NCBI RefSeq assembly: GCF_023277925.1
Contig: NZ_CP063832.1
Location: 3,054,001 to 3,118,000 of the forward strand
DNA from: Pseudomonas entomophila
GTDB taxonomy: Bacteria; Pseudomonadota; Gammaproteobacteria; Pseudomonadales; Pseudomonadaceae
Length of the DNA: 64,000 nt
Reading direction: 5' to 3'
In this document: positions 9,352-20,955 of the stretch, in pieces
Layout: every line of letters begins with the position of its first letter
Position numbering within the stretch: position 1 is the first letter of the stretch
Position numbers and translations under genes: made by a program
Notes under the pieces: generated by a model
Database searches by the model: none
Told to the model about the DNA's origin: nothing
Seen by the model: the letters and a program-made list of their open reading frames with translations, nothing else

Positions 9352-10206
9352 TCAATGGATCAGGCCGACCCGCGACAGGTTCGGAAGGTGGCTCAGCTTG
9401 GGCTCCGGCCAGCTCATCCAGACCGCGAACGCCTTGCCGACGATGTTCCGGTCCGGAACCATGCCGTGCAGTTCCTTGGGAATGTTCGGATCATCCCAGA
9501 AACGGCTGTCGTTGGAGTTGTCGCGGTTGTCACCCATCATGAAGTAGTGACCGGCCGGCACGGTCCACTGCTGGTCCGGCGGCATGCGGTAGCGGGTCAT
9601 TTCCTTGCGGATCAGGTGCTCGGCTTCGCCGAGTTTCTCCTTGTACAGCTCAGCGCTGCCCAGGGTGCCCGGCTCGCTGCCGACCAGTTGCTCGGCGATC
9701 GGCTGGCCATTGACGAACAGGCGCTTGTCGCTGGTGTAGCGCACCTGGTCGCCCGGCAGGCCGACCACACGCTTGATGTAGTTGACGTTCGGGTCGCTTG
9801 GGTAGCGGAACACCATCACATCCCCGCGCTGCGGATCCCCCACCTCGATGACCTTCTTGTCGATCACCGGCAGGCGAATACCATAGGAGAACTTGTTCAC
9901 CAGGATGAAGTCGCCCACTTCCAGCGTCGGTTTCATCGAACCCGACGGGATCTGGAACGGCTCGACCAGGAACGAGCGCAGCACCAGCACGATGAACAGC
10001 ACCGGGAAGAACGACTTGCCGTATTCAACCAGCAAGGGTTCCTTGTTCAGGCGTTCGACCACGGCCAGCTCGGGCTGGCTGACGCTGCCCTGGTAGTTGG
10101 TGATCGCCGCCCGCCGGCGCGGGGCCAGGAACAGCAGGTCGATCAGCCCCAACAGGCCACAGACAGCGACGGCGATGACAAGCAACAGCGGGAAATTTAG
10201 CGACAT
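9352..10206 (-). CDS. lepB: signal peptidase I
   Basis: LepB cleaves signal peptides of exported proteins at the periplasmic face. The 284-residue protein has two N-terminal membrane segments, the Ser nucleophile in IPSGSMKPTLEVGD, the Lys general base in VNYIKRVVGLPGD, and the conserved GDNRDNSNDSRFW box. It lies five bases downstream of lepA, the classic lepA-lepB operon. Confidence 0.95.
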   Translation of the reverse strand: MSLNFPLLLVIAVAVCGLLGLIDLLFLAPRRRAAITNYQGSVSQPELAVVERLNKEPLLVEYGKSFFPVLFIVLVLRSFLVEPFQIPSGSMKPTLEVGDFILVNKFSYGIRLPVIDKKVIEVGDPQRGDVMVFRYPSDPNVNYIKRVVGLPGDQVRYTSDKRLFVNGQPIAEQLVGSEPGTLGSAELYKEKLGEAEHLIRKEMTRYRMPPDQQWTVPAGHYFMMGDNRDNSNDSRFWDDPNIPKELHGMVPDRNIVGKAFAVWMSWPEPKLSHLPNLSRVGLIH

Positions 10207-10211
10207 AGGAC

Positions 10212-12011
<1,800 letters not shown>

Positions 12012-12151
12012 GGGTCAACACTCGAAAAGGCTGCGAGCCGGACGCCCGCCGAAAAATAGCCGGGAATTGTACCTCAAGCTGCGGGGATATGGGAGATTCC
12101 TCGATCAGCTGGCACCCGCGATCTGGGCAGTTGACTGATGGTGCCAGTACC

Positions 12152-12232
12152 GGCCCCTTCGCCGGCAAGCCGGCGCCTATAGGGCCTGTGGCTTATCGCA
12201 AGCCCCTGTAGGAGCCGGCGTGTCGCCGAAAG
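12152..12232. repeat. REP pair between mucD and lepA
   Basis: Two inverted copies of the GCCGGCTTGCCGGCGAA-type REP, the second diverged (GCCGGCGTGTCGCCGAA), sit in the 294-bp gap between lepA and mucD. Apart from this and the terminator next to mucD I see no gene in the gap. Confidence 0.8.
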
Positions 12233-12261
12233 AGCCAGCAAACTGCCTTATGAATTCCCAT

Positions 12262-12289
12262 GAAAAAAGGCAGCCGAAGCTGCCTTTTC
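12262..12289 (-). terminator. intrinsic terminator of the algU-mucABD unit
   Basis: On the minus strand, AAGGCAGC-TTCG-GCTGCCTT is followed by TTTT, seventeen bases after the mucD stop. The stem is perfect, with a UUCG tetraloop and a strong U tract. Confidence 0.9.
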
Positions 12290-12305
12290 CTACTTCAGAA
12301 CCCGT

Positions 12306-13745
12306 TTACTCAGCCAATTTGAAGGTAATGAAGCTTGCACGCCCCTGGCGCAGCACGCGCATGGACACCGAACGATTCTTCGGCAGTTCCTTGGCGATCT
12401 CGGTGAACTGCTTGGCCGAGGCGATGGCCTGGTTGTTCAGGTGACTGATGACATCGCCCGGACGTAGGCCGATCAGTGCGGCGGGGCCGTCCTGGACTTC
12501 CTTGATGACCACGCCGCCCTTGAGCTCCAGCGACTTCTTCTGCTCGACGCTCAGGTCGGCCACGGACACACCCAAACGGTTGCTGCTGCGCTCGGCGCTG
12601 CCGTCGCCGCCCAGGCCTGCGCCGATGTCGGCATCATCTTCCGGCAACGCGCCGATGGTGATGTCGAGGTTCTGGCGCTTGCCATTGCGGATGATCTCAA
12701 GCTTGGCCTTCTCGCCATCCTTGAGGCTGCCAACCAGGTGAGGCAGGTCAGCGGACATGACGATCGGCTGGCCGTTCATACTGAGAATCACGTCACCCAC
12801 CTGCAGGCCGCCCTTGGCTGCCGGGCCGTTGTCCAGGACCTGGGCCACCAGGGCGCCGGCCGGCTTGTCCAGGCCGAACGATTCGGCGAGGTCCTTGTTG
12901 ACCTCCTGGATCACCACACCCAGCCAGCCGCGGCTGACCTTGCCGTCTTTTTTCAGTTGGTTCGACACGTCGATCGCCACGTCGATCGGGATGGCGAACG
13001 ACAGGCCCATGAAGCCACCGGAACGGGTGAAGATCTGCGAGTTGATACCCACCACCTCGCCCTTCATGTTGAACAGCGGGCCACCAGAGTTGCCTGGATT
13101 GATGGCCACGTCGGTCTGGATGAACGGGACATAGGTGTCATTGGGCAGGGTGCGGCCCTTGGCGCTGACGATACCCTTGGTCACCGAATGGTCGAAGCCG
13201 AACGGCGAGCCGATGGCCAGCACCCACTCACCGACTTTCAACTTCTCGGAGTCCCCCAGCTTGACGGTCGGCAGGTTCTTGCCCTCGACCTTGAGCAGGG
13301 CCACGTCGGTGCGCGGGTCGGTGCCGACCAGTTTGGCCTGAAGCTCGCTGCGGTCGGACAGGCGGACGATGATCTCGTCGGCGTCGGCCACCACATGGTT
13401 GTTGGTCAACACATAGCCGTCGTCAGAGATGATGAAGCCCGAACCCAGTGACTGCGCCTCACGCTGGCGGTCGCCACGGGGCGAACGCGGCTGCTGCGGC
13501 ATGTTGCGTTCGAAGAACTCGCGGAACATCGGCGGCAGCCCTTCGAGGTCGGGCATCTGCCCGGCGGCGACGCGGCGGTCCGGCAGCTTCTGCTTGGTAC
13601 TGATGTTGACCACCGCCGGTGAGGCCTGCTCGACCAGGGTGGTGAAGTCCGGCAGGGACTCCTCGGCCTGGGCGCTGAGCACCTGGCCGAGCATGAGCAC
13701 GGCGGCGAACATCGAGAGATAGGTTTTCAAGCGTGGTATAGACAT
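12306..13745 (-). CDS. mucD: periplasmic serine protease MucD (DegP/HtrA family)
   Basis: The 479-residue protein has a signal peptide ending at SAQAEE, a trypsin-like domain with the catalytic His (LTNNHVVADAD), Asp (DPRTDVALLKV) and Ser (NPGNSGGPLFN), and two PDZ domains. MucD degrades misfolded envelope proteins and dampens AlgU activation. Start placed at the ATG at 13745 (SIPRLKTYLS), which has GGGAG six bases upstream; the frame is open further to 13859 but that extension lacks a signal sequence. It is the last gene of the algU cluster and is followed by a strong terminator. Confidence 0.95.
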   Translation of the reverse strand: MSIPRLKTYLSMFAAVLMLGQVLSAQAEESLPDFTTLVEQASPAVVNISTKQKLPDRRVAAGQMPDLEGLPPMFREFFERNMPQQPRSPRGDRQREAQSLGSGFIISDDGYVLTNNHVVADADEIIVRLSDRSELQAKLVGTDPRTDVALLKVEGKNLPTVKLGDSEKLKVGEWVLAIGSPFGFDHSVTKGIVSAKGRTLPNDTYVPFIQTDVAINPGNSGGPLFNMKGEVVGINSQIFTRSGGFMGLSFAIPIDVAIDVSNQLKKDGKVSRGWLGVVIQEVNKDLAESFGLDKPAGALVAQVLDNGPAAKGGLQVGDVILSMNGQPIVMSADLPHLVGSLKDGEKAKLEIIRNGKRQNLDITIGALPEDDADIGAGLGGDGSAERSSNRLGVSVADLSVEQKKSLELKGGVVIKEVQDGPAALIGLRPGDVISHLNNQAIASAKQFTEIAKELPKNRSVSMRVLRQGRASFITFKLAE

Positions 13746-13912
13746 ACGGCTCCCGTCACAACGAGCGTAGTTAGCAGTAAGGTCCCTGCAGAAGCAGGAA
13801 AGGCCAGACTCCGAGAAGCCTGACCTATAGAAAATTTGCGCCTGGATTGCAAATGACAATGCTTTAATTTCATGTCAGCTCTGTGTAACAAGAGCTGTCA
13901 GAGGGCGCGCCG

Positions 13913-14878
13913 TCATTGACGCGCCTGGGCATCCTGGGCCCGCATCGACAGGGCGACACGCTCGGCGGTGCCTAGAGGGATCTCGCCGACCACGGTAACC
14001 ATAACCTTGCCCTTGGGCGTGGTCAGGCGACGAGATACCGCCACGGTCGGCCCGAGCTGCGTACGGATGTCGTTACCGCCACTTTCGCTGATCGGTTCGA
14101 GGAACACCGAGAACCGCGCCAGGCCATCATCGTACATCAGGCTGCTGACCGTGCTCTTGCGATCCGGATCACGACGCACGGCACTGCTGATCAACTCGAA
14201 ACCTGGCGGCAGCCAATCGGAACGCCAGCCGGCGACCGCTTCGGATGAAGTGCTCGCGACATGCCCCACAGGCTTGCACGCCGCGCTGGCGCTGAGGTCG
14301 GCGTCAGTCGGCAAGTCGTCGGTATCCAGGCGGGTCATCTGGAAGCGCTCGAGCAACTGGCCCTTGTCGTTGAGCATCAAAGAACGCAGGGGCAAGCCGG
14401 TGCGACGGTCCAGATGCAGTTCGAAAGCATATCGGTGCTGGTCGCGCGGGGTGAGCGTCACGATTACCGCGTCGCGGTCGGCGACACGGGACTTGCCGGC
14501 CACGCTCAAGTCATACCAGCCCATCAATTTCAGAGGATCGAGTACACGCGGCGCGGAGTCGGGTGGTGAACCCACTCCACTGGCCAAAGCGCCGCTGACA
14601 CATTGCACCTTGCCATCGACCCGAACAATTTCCTGGGCAGCGCCATCGAGCTGCAACAACCGCTCACTGACCTTGCCGTCGCGGACGCGATGCCAGATAT
14701 CGTGGGTGGAGAAGCTGCCATTGCGTTCGTAGACGAAGGCGCCCTGGTAACTCTGCTCTTGTTCAGCTCGTGCCAGCTTGTTCAGCCACTCGCTCGCTTC
14801 AGGCGAAGAGTTGGCCGCCAGGGCCTGCACCGTCAGGCTGCTGCCGAGCAGCAGCGTCAGGAGAGGTAGCGCGCGCAT
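13913..14878 (-). CDS. mucB: sigma factor AlgU regulatory protein MucB (RseB family)
   Basis: The 321-residue protein has a signal peptide (LLTLLLGSSLTVQALAA) and the MucB/RseB two-domain layout (SYQGAFVYERNGSFSTHDIWHR and a C-terminal SWMC-like domain). It binds the periplasmic part of MucA, shields it from AlgW cleavage and senses envelope stress. A strong AGGAGG precedes the ATG. It is 12 bases downstream of mucA. Confidence 0.95.
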   Translation of the reverse strand: MRALPLLTLLLGSSLTVQALAANSSPEASEWLNKLARAEQEQSYQGAFVYERNGSFSTHDIWHRVRDGKVSERLLQLDGAAQEIVRVDGKVQCVSGALASGVGSPPDSAPRVLDPLKLMGWYDLSVAGKSRVADRDAVIVTLTPRDQHRYAFELHLDRRTGLPLRSLMLNDKGQLLERFQMTRLDTDDLPTDADLSASAACKPVGHVASTSSEAVAGWRSDWLPPGFELISSAVRRDPDRKSTVSSLMYDDGLARFSVFLEPISESGGNDIRTQLGPTVAVSRRLTTPKGKVMVTVVGEIPLGTAERVALSMRAQDAQARQ

Positions 14879-14890
14879 GATCCTCCTTAC

Positions 14891-15481
14891 TTAGCGGTTT
14901 TCCAGGCTGGCGGCGCGGGCGTAAGGGAGTGCAGTCTCATTACCCTTGAGTGCCGATTCCTGGGCATGCTGACGCAGATAGCCCGGCAGGCGCTGATCCC
15001 AGCCGGCCTGGTTCTGCAGGACACCGTTGGCCATCGGGCCAGTCGGTTGTTCGCTGCTTTCACTATAGCCTGCCAGAACGGCGGGGCCTTGGGTCTGAGG
15101 CATGCTCAGGCCTTGCTGTACAGGCTGCTGTGCAGCCAGTTCGGCACCGGTGATTTCGTCCTGGTTGTAGAAGCGCACGCCTGCCAGCACGGCAACGGTT
15201 ACCGAAGCCGCCACGGCCAGGCGGCCGATGCTGCGCCACGGGCCTTGCTTGACCTTTACTGGCACAGCCTCGTCGGCCAGCGCCGCGGACACCGCCGAGG
15301 CGATATCCAGCTTGGGCAGCAGCAGTTCCTTGTGCATCGCCGCGCGAGCGACCTGGTAACGCGACCAGGTGGCACGGGTTTCGGCATCTTCCGCGGCGTT
15401 AAGCACGCGACGCAGTTCAAGCTCGTCCGCTTCGTTATCCATCACCGCGGACAGCGATTCCTGCAAAGCTTCACGACTCAT
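14891..15481 (-). CDS. mucA: anti-sigma factor MucA
   Basis: The 196-residue single-pass protein has the N-terminal AlgU-binding domain (EALQESLSAVMDNEADELELRRVL), a membrane segment around residues 85-105 (LAVAASVTVAVLAGVRF) and a periplasmic tail. It holds AlgU at the membrane until regulated proteolysis. No premature stop or frameshift is visible, so there is no sequence sign of a mucoid (mucA-mutant) state. Confidence 0.95.
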   Translation of the reverse strand: MSREALQESLSAVMDNEADELELRRVLNAAEDAETRATWSRYQVARAAMHKELLLPKLDIASAVSAALADEAVPVKVKQGPWRSIGRLAVAASVTVAVLAGVRFYNQDEITGAELAAQQPVQQGLSMPQTQGPAVLAGYSESSEQPTGPMANGVLQNQAGWDQRLPGYLRQHAQESALKGNETALPYARAASLENR

Positions 15482-15512
15482 GGCGGTTCCTCTCTTGGCT
15501 GTCGCCGCTGTC

Positions 15513-16094
15513 TCAGGATTCCTGCAACAACGGTTGCAGGGCTTTATCTATGGCCTCCCGAGCGCGAAAAATTCGAGAGCGCACGGTACCCACCGGACAT
15601 TGCATGACACTGGCAATGTCTTCGTAACTCAGACCATCGAACTCGCGCAGGGTCAGTGCGGTGCGCAAATCTTCCGGCAGTTGCTGGATGGTGCGATGGA
15701 CGGTGCCTTCGATTTCATCCCGCAACAACGAGCGCTCTGGGGACTCGAGATCCTTGAGACCATGATCGCCGTCGTAAAACTCCGCATCCTCGGAGCTCAC
15801 ATCGCTGTCAGGTGGCCGTCTTCCACGGGACACCAGATAGTTCTTCGCCGTGTTGATGGCGATGCGGTACAGCCAGGTATAAAACGCACTGTCACCGCGA
15901 AAATTGCCGAGCGCCCGGTATGCCTTGATAAAGGCTTCCTGCGCCACGTCCTGCGCTTCATGGGTGTCGTGAACGAAACGCACGATCAACCCGAGAATCT
16001 TGTGCTGGTACTTCAACACCAACAGATCGAACGCTCGCCTGTCGCCGCGCTGCACGCGCTCGACAAGCTGCTGATCCTCTTCCTGGGTTAGCAT
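15513..16094 (-). CDS. algU: RNA polymerase extracytoplasmic sigma factor AlgU (RpoE/SigE)
   Basis: The 193-residue ECF sigma factor has the sigma-2 region (DLLVLKYQHKILGLIVRFVHD, AFIKAYRAL, FYTWLYRIAINTAKN) and sigma-4 region (GLSYEDIASVMQCPVGTVRSRIFRAREAI). It directs envelope-stress and exopolysaccharide genes. The ATG at 16094 has GAGGAG seven bases upstream and gives the family length; an in-frame GTG at 16100 is less likely. The upstream promoter carries an AlgU-type recognition sequence, indicating autoregulation. Confidence 0.97.
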   Translation of the reverse strand: MLTQEEDQQLVERVQRGDRRAFDLLVLKYQHKILGLIVRFVHDTHEAQDVAQEAFIKAYRALGNFRGDSAFYTWLYRIAINTAKNYLVSRGRRPPDSDVSSEDAEFYDGDHGLKDLESPERSLLRDEIEGTVHRTIQQLPEDLRTALTLREFDGLSYEDIASVMQCPVGTVRSRIFRAREAIDKALQPLLQES

Positions 16095-16152
16095 GAACAC
16101 TCCTCAATGAACTCGAAGGAGCGTTGCGACAGCCATCGTTCAGGCTTGCAAA

Positions 16153-16180
16153 CATAGACTCGGGCTTTGCGCAAAAGTTC
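16153..16180 (-). promoter_or_regulatory. AlgU-dependent (sigma-E type) promoter of algU
   Basis: The minus strand has GAACTT at 16180-16175 and TCTATG at 16158-16153 separated by 16 bases, matching the AlgU consensus GAACTT-N16/17-TCtga. It lies 58-86 bp upstream of the algU start, as in the autoregulated P1 promoter of P. aeruginosa. Confidence 0.75.
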
Positions 16181-16532
16181 TCCCCTCCAAGCAAGTTTCC
16201 TGCGGCCCTCGGTCGGCTCGCACGAAAGACGCGGCGCGGTCACGGCCGGCAGCGTCGATAATCTGGTTTCATACACGCAGGTGTCAGCCCGGGATAGAGC
16301 TGCCGCCGTGCGTCGCCGCGACAAAATGTGGCGTGCGGGCAGCCTTCATAGGATTTGCGGCACCGCCGGAAAGTTCCCCGGAACGTCGCCATTGCTCCGC
16401 AAGCGCCATTGGAAATCAGGCACCCGGGGCTGCTATAAAGGCATCCCCGGCCAGGTTTCACGATAGTTTCACAATGCCATCTGCGCTCGACTATTGTGCC
16501 GTGCCCCCTCCAAAGATTACTAGTGTCCCGAC
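16181..16532. other. algU-nadB divergent intergenic region
   Basis: The 352 bp between the AlgU promoter and nadB hold promoters for both directions but no convincing gene. The short open frames are overlapping shadows. I could not pick a confident nadB promoter. Confidence 0.5.
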
Positions 16533-18134
16533 ATGAGCAAACAATTCCAACATGATGTCCTGGTGATCGGTAGTGGTGCCGCCGGTCTCAGCCTGGCACT
16601 GAACCTCCCTGGCCACCTGCGCATCGCCGTGCTGAGCAAGGGCGACCTGGCCAACGGTTCGACCTTCTGGGCTCAGGGCGGTGTCGCCGCGGTGCTCGAC
16701 GACACCGACACCGTACAATCCCATGTCGAAGACACCCTCAACGCCGGAGGCGGCCTGTGCCACGAGGACGCGGTGCGCTTCACCGTCGAGCACAGCCGCG
16801 AAGCCATTCAATGGTTGATCGAGCAAGGCGTGCCGTTCACCCGCGACGAACACTACAGCGTCGACGACGGCGGTTTCGAGTTCCACCTGACCCGCGAGGG
16901 CGGCCACAGTCATCGGCGCATCATCCATGCCGCCGACGCCACGGGCGCGGCGATTTTCACCACCCTGCTGGAACAGGCGCGCCAGCGCTCGAATATCGAT
17001 CTGCTCGAACAGCGGGTGGCGGTCGATTTGATCACCGAGCGGCGCCTGGGCCTGGAAGGCGAACGTTGCCTGGGCGCCTATGTACTGGATCGCAACACTG
17101 GCGAAGTCGACACCTTCGGTGCACGCTTCACCGTGCTGGCCACAGGCGGCGCGGCCAAAGTGTACCTCTATACCAGCAACCCCGACGGCGCTTGCGGCGA
17201 TGGCATCGCCATGGCCTGGCGCGCTGGCTGCCGGGTGGCGAACCTGGAGTTCAACCAGTTCCACCCGACCTGCCTGTACCACCCGCAGGCCAAGAGTTTC
17301 CTGATCACCGAAGCCCTGCGCGGCGAAGGCGCCCTGCTGCGCCTGCCCAACGGCGAGCGTTTCATGCCGCGCTTCGACCCCCGTGAAGAGCTCGCGCCAC
17401 GGGATATCGTCGCCCGCGCCATCGACCATGAAATGAAGCGCCTGGGCGTGGACTGCGTGTACCTGGACATCAGCCACAAGCCTGCCGACTTCATCAAGAG
17501 CCACTTCCCCACCGTCTACGAGCGCTGCCTCACGTTTGGTATCGACATAACCCGCCAGCCGATCCCGGTGGTGCCTGCGGCGCACTACACCTGCGGCGGG
17601 GTCATGGTCGATGACCGTGGCCATACGGACGTACCGGGGCTGTACGCGATCGGCGAGACCAGCTTCACCGGCCTGCATGGCGCCAACCGCATGGCCAGCA
17701 ACTCGCTGCTCGAGTGTTTCGTCTACGGCCGCGCCGCCGCCACCGACATCGTGGCCCACCTGGAGCAGGTCGCCATGCCCCGCGCACTGCCCTGCTGGGA
17801 TGCCAGCCAGGTCACTGACTCGGATGAAGACGTGATCATCGCGCACAACTGGGACGAGCTGCGGCGTTTCATGTGGGACTATGTGGGGATCGTTCGCACC
17901 AGCAAGCGCCTGCAACGCGCCGAGCACCGGGTACGCATGCTACTGGGCGAGATCGACGAGTTCTACAGCAACTACAAGGTCAGCCGCGACCTGATCGAAC
18001 TGCGTAACCTGGCGCAGGTGGCCGAGCTGATGATCCGTTCAGCGATGCAGCGCAAGGAAAGCCGTGGGCTGCATTACACGCTGGATTATCCGGGAATGCT
18101 GCCCGAGGCCAGGGACACGATCCTCAGCCCGTGA
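16533..18134 (+). CDS. nadB: L-aspartate oxidase
   Basis: NadB oxidises L-aspartate to iminoaspartate with FAD, the first step of de novo NAD synthesis. The 533-residue protein has the N-terminal FAD-binding [24 protein letters not shown], the substrate region [15 protein letters not shown] and the FAD-contact [15 protein letters not shown], plus the helical C-terminal domain. It is divergent from algU, a conserved Pseudomonas arrangement. Confidence 0.97.
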   Translation: MSKQFQHDVLVIGSGAAGLSLALNLPGHLRIAVLSKGDLANGSTFWAQGGVAAVLDDTDTVQSHVEDTLNAGGGLCHEDAVRFTVEHSREAIQWLIEQGVPFTRDEHYSVDDGGFEFHLTREGGHSHRRIIHAADATGAAIFTTLLEQARQRSNIDLLEQRVAVDLITERRLGLEGERCLGAYVLDRNTGEVDTFGARFTVLATGGAAKVYLYTSNPDGACGDGIAMAWRAGCRVANLEFNQFHPTCLYHPQAKSFLITEALRGEGALLRLPNGERFMPRFDPREELAPRDIVARAIDHEMKRLGVDCVYLDISHKPADFIKSHFPTVYERCLTFGIDITRQPIPVVPAAHYTCGGVMVDDRGHTDVPGLYAIGETSFTGLHGANRMASNSLLECFVYGRAAATDIVAHLEQVAMPRALPCWDASQVTDSDEDVIIAHNWDELRRFMWDYVGIVRTSKRLQRAEHRVRMLLGEIDEFYSNYKVSRDLIELRNLAQVAELMIRSAMQRKESRGLHYTLDYPGMLPEARDTILSP

Positions 18135-18145
18135 TGAACGCGATC

Positions 18146-18238
18146 GATGTGGGAGCCAGCTTTGCTGGCGAAGCGGGATCACCGCAGGCCTCAGGTCCGG
18201 AGGTGGCGCCGTTCGCCAGCAAGGCTGGCTCCTACAGG
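18146..18238. repeat. REP pair between nadB and ygfX
   Basis: Inverted copies of a REP variant (GGGAGCCAGCTTTGCTGGCGAA) flank a 45-bp GC-rich spacer. The distal copy overlaps the predicted C-terminal codons of the ygfX-like gene. Confidence 0.75.
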
Positions 18239-18682
18239 TTCAGACCACCTGCGCCGGCTGAACTTCAGCCGTACTCTCAGGCGGCGATGATCGTCGGGGG
18301 CAAGCGCGTCATGGGCAATGCACTGGCTCTGCCCCAACCATCGCCCCTGGCGTACGAAACACAACACCACCAATCCCGGCAACGCCACGCTATCCCGACG
18401 TAGCCGCACCGGCTGCCAGCCTCGAGCCCGGCAATACAGCCGCCAGCCTCGCGCGTCACGACGCAGGCCGGTGATGGCTTCAGGATGAGTCAGCAAGATA
18501 CGACGGGGGATGACCCAGCAGGCGTGGGCAAGGCAGGCAATCAGCAACAATCCGCTCAGCCAGACGGGTACCGCAACAACGATAAGCGTGATGATCGCCA
18601 GCGCCAGGCTGGCGAGATAGGCCGCCAGCAGGCGACCAGAGCCCTGCCAACGGCACTCGAAGCGGTCACTTGGGTTGGACAC
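18191..18682 (-). CDS. YgfX-family inner-membrane protein (partner of SdhE)
   Basis: The 163-residue protein has two adjacent membrane helices near the N-terminus ([23 protein letters not shown] and [14 protein letters not shown]), the layout of YgfX/CptA-type proteins. Its start overlaps the 3' end of sdhE by 17 bp, as in ygfY-ygfX pairs elsewhere. YgfX was described as a toxin affecting MreB/FtsZ in E. coli; that role is debated and cannot be judged here. The last ~17 codons run into a REP element, so the true C-terminus may have been replaced. Confidence 0.75.
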   Translation of the reverse strand: MSNPSDRFECRWQGSGRLLAAYLASLALAIITLIVVAVPVWLSGLLLIACLAHACWVIPRRILLTHPEAITGLRRDARGWRLYCRARGWQPVRLRRDSVALPGLVVLCFVRQGRWLGQSQCIAHDALAPDDHRRLRVRLKFSRRRWSEPVGASLAGERRHLRT

Positions 18683-18920
18683 GATCCAGGATGATGCGGA
18701 CCATGCGCTGCAGCTCCGGGTCTTCCGATTCGCTGCGCTCCATGAACCAGCCGAACATGTCCTGGTCTTCGCAGGTCAGCAGCCGACGGTACAGCGCGCG
18801 GTCATCTTCGCTCAGGCTCGGGTAGACTTCCTGGGTGAAGGGGACCAGCAGCACGTCCAATTCCAGCATGCCGCGGCGGCTGTGCCAGAAAAGCCGGTTG
18901 AGTTCAGTTTGTTCGACCAT
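18666..18920 (-). CDS. sdhE: succinate dehydrogenase assembly factor SdhE
   Basis: SdhE (YgfY/Cpt B family) promotes FAD attachment to SdhA. The 84-residue protein has the diagnostic RGM motif within [10 protein letters not shown] and [17 protein letters not shown]. Start chosen at 18920 because GAGGAGG lies just upstream; a longer open frame to 18992 lacks a ribosome site. It is divergent from ygfZ, which acts in the same cofactor-assembly theme. Confidence 0.92.
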   Translation of the reverse strand: MVEQTELNRLFWHSRRGMLELDVLLVPFTQEVYPSLSEDDRALYRRLLTCEDQDMFGWFMERSESEDPELQRMVRIILDRVQPK

Positions 18921-19052
18921 GGGGCCCTCCTCGAATGGTCGCGCAGTATACCGCGCAGCGGACAAAGCGACACAGGGCGTTGGTCTAGTCACCTACCTAT
19001 TTTGTTACTGGCGTTCTATGATGGCCGCCAGTCTTTAGCTACCGCGATGACC

Positions 19053-19994
19053 ATGGCCGATTCCGTTTTCTTCTGTACGCTCCCGCACGAAAGCATCCTC
19101 GCAGTCCGCGGCTCCGACGCCGGCAAGTTCCTGCAAGGCCAACTGACCTGCAACATCAACTACCTCAGCGATGACCACGCGGGCCTCGGCGCGCGATGCA
19201 TGGTCAAGGGCCGCATGCAGTCGAGCTTCCGCATTCTTCCCGAAGGCGATGGCTACCTGCTGGCCATGGCCAGCGAACTGCTCGAGCCACAACTGGCCGA
19301 CCTAAAGAAGTACGCGGTCTTCTCCAAGGCCACCCTGGCCGACGAAAGCGCAGCCTGGGTGCGCTTTGGCCTGCAACAGGGGAGCAGCGCGCTTCAGGCG
19401 CTGGGCCTGGCGGTTCCTGTTGAAGCCGGTGCGACCGTTCGCCATCAAGGCCTGATCGCCGTGACCGCCTCCAGCGATCGTGTGGAACTGTGGGTGCCCG
19501 CCGACCAGGCCGCCAACGTTCGCGAGAAACTCGCGGCACTGCTGCCCGAGGGCACCCTCAACGACTGGCTGCTAGGCCAGGTGCGCGCGGGCATCGGCCA
19601 GGTCATGGGCCCCACCCGCGAACTGTTCATCCCACAGATGATCAACCTGCAGGCGGTCGATGGCGTGAGCTTCAAGAAAGGTTGCTACACCGGCCAGGAA
19701 ATCGTCGCGCGCATGCAGTACCTGGGCAAGCTCAAGCGTCGCCAGTACCGCCTTGCGCTCGACGAGACAGCGGTACCCGCGCCGGGCGCCGAGATCTTCT
19801 CGCCCACCCACGGCTCGTCGGTCGGCGAGGTGGTGATTGGTGCCAGCACCGGCAACGCCGTCGAACTGCTGGCCGTGCTCAGCGCCGACGCGGTGGCCGA
19901 TGACAACTTGCACCTGGGCAGCCTGGAAGGCCCACGCCTGACGCTGCTCGACCTGCCTTACGAACTGGACCGCGACCGGGAAATCCAGCGCTGA
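19053..19994 (+). CDS. ygfZ: tRNA-modifying / Fe-S cluster repair protein YgfZ
   Basis: The 313-residue folate-binding protein of the GcvT-like family has the signature KGCYTGQEIVARMQYLGKLKRR. It supports Fe-S enzymes such as MiaB under oxidative stress. Start is the ATG at 19053 (ADSVFFCTL), with an ATG two codons earlier also possible; no strong ribosome site is seen for either. It is divergent from sdhE and followed by the HDOD gene. Confidence 0.9.
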   Translation: MADSVFFCTLPHESILAVRGSDAGKFLQGQLTCNINYLSDDHAGLGARCMVKGRMQSSFRILPEGDGYLLAMASELLEPQLADLKKYAVFSKATLADESAAWVRFGLQQGSSALQALGLAVPVEAGATVRHQGLIAVTASSDRVELWVPADQAANVREKLAALLPEGTLNDWLLGQVRAGIGQVMGPTRELFIPQMINLQAVDGVSFKKGCYTGQEIVARMQYLGKLKRRQYRLALDETAVPAPGAEIFSPTHGSSVGEVVIGASTGNAVELLAVLSADAVADDNLHLGSLEGPRLTLLDLPYELDRDREIQR

Positions 19995-20049
19995 CCAGCC
20001 CGCCCCGTCGATTTGGCGGGGCCGCACCACCTTTGCGGTAGAGAAGTCC

Positions 20050-20856
20050 ATGAACAAGCTGGCCGAGATGGTCCAAGCGCAATTGCTCGCAGCCATCGAC
20101 AACGACGACCTGGTGCTGCCGACGCTTCCGGAAGTCGCCCTGAGCATCCGCGAAGCCGCCGAAGACAGCGAGATCAGCGTGTCCGCCCTGAGCAAGGTGA
20201 TCGGCCGCGACGCCGCGCTGTCGGCGCGCCTGATCAAGGTGGTCAACAGCCCGCTGCTGCGCGCCGCCGTCGAAGTCACCGACCTGCACACCGCCATCAC
20301 CCGCCTGGGTATCAACTACAGCTGCAACCTGGCCATCGGCCTGGTGATCGAGCAGATCTTCCATGCCCGTTCGCCGGCGGTCGAGCAGAAGCTGCGGGAT
20401 ATCTGGGCCAACAGCCTGGAAGTGGCGGGCATCAGCTATGAACTGTGCCGGCGCTACACGCAACTGAAGCCCGACCAGGCCACCCTCGGCGGCCTGGTGC
20501 ACCAGATCGGCGCGCTGCCCGTGCTCATTTATGCCGAAGAGCACAACGAGCTGATTTCCGACCCGGTGTGCTTGCACTACGTGATCGAACAGATCCAACC
20601 AGCGCTGGGCGACAAGATCCTCAGTGCCTGGGAGTTCCCCGAGCAACTGGTCAAGCTGCCCAGCGAGATCCAGGACCTGGACCGGCGCACCGACACCCTG
20701 GACTACATCGACGTGGTGCAGATCGCCCGCTGCATCAGCCAGCGCGGGCGCAGCCGGCCGCTGGCCGCCCTGCCCGCCTATCGGCACCTGGGGCTGCCGT
20801 TCGGTACCGAACTGGATATGGAAGAACTGCTGGATGCGCGCAGCATGTTGCGTTGA
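20050..20856 (+). CDS. HDOD-domain protein
   Basis: The 268-residue protein consists mostly of an HDOD domain (LPTLPEVALSIREAA, IGRDAALSARLIKVVNSPLL, AITRLGINYSCNLAIGL, LGGLVHQIGALPVL). HDOD proteins are HD-related but lack metal-dependent hydrolysis and usually act in signalling or regulation. An AGAAG ribosome site precedes the ATG. No output domain is fused, so its partner is unknown. Confidence 0.85.
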   Translation: MNKLAEMVQAQLLAAIDNDDLVLPTLPEVALSIREAAEDSEISVSALSKVIGRDAALSARLIKVVNSPLLRAAVEVTDLHTAITRLGINYSCNLAIGLVIEQIFHARSPAVEQKLRDIWANSLEVAGISYELCRRYTQLKPDQATLGGLVHQIGALPVLIYAEEHNELISDPVCLHYVIEQIQPALGDKILSAWEFPEQLVKLPSEIQDLDRRTDTLDYIDVVQIARCISQRGRSRPLAALPAYRHLGLPFGTELDMEELLDARSMLR

Positions 20857-20873
20857 CCGGTCGGCCGGCCAGC

Positions 20874-20945
20874 CGGCCCTGTAGGAGCGGCTTTAGCCGC
20901 GATGCTGGCGTCGCGGTTGATCGCGACTGAAGCCGCTCCTACAGA
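20874..20945. repeat. REP pair after the HDOD gene
   Basis: Inverted copies of TGTAGGAGCGGCTTTAGCCG-type REP lie between the convergent HDOD gene and tctE. Confidence 0.85.
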
Positions 20946-20955
20946 GATCGCAGCG

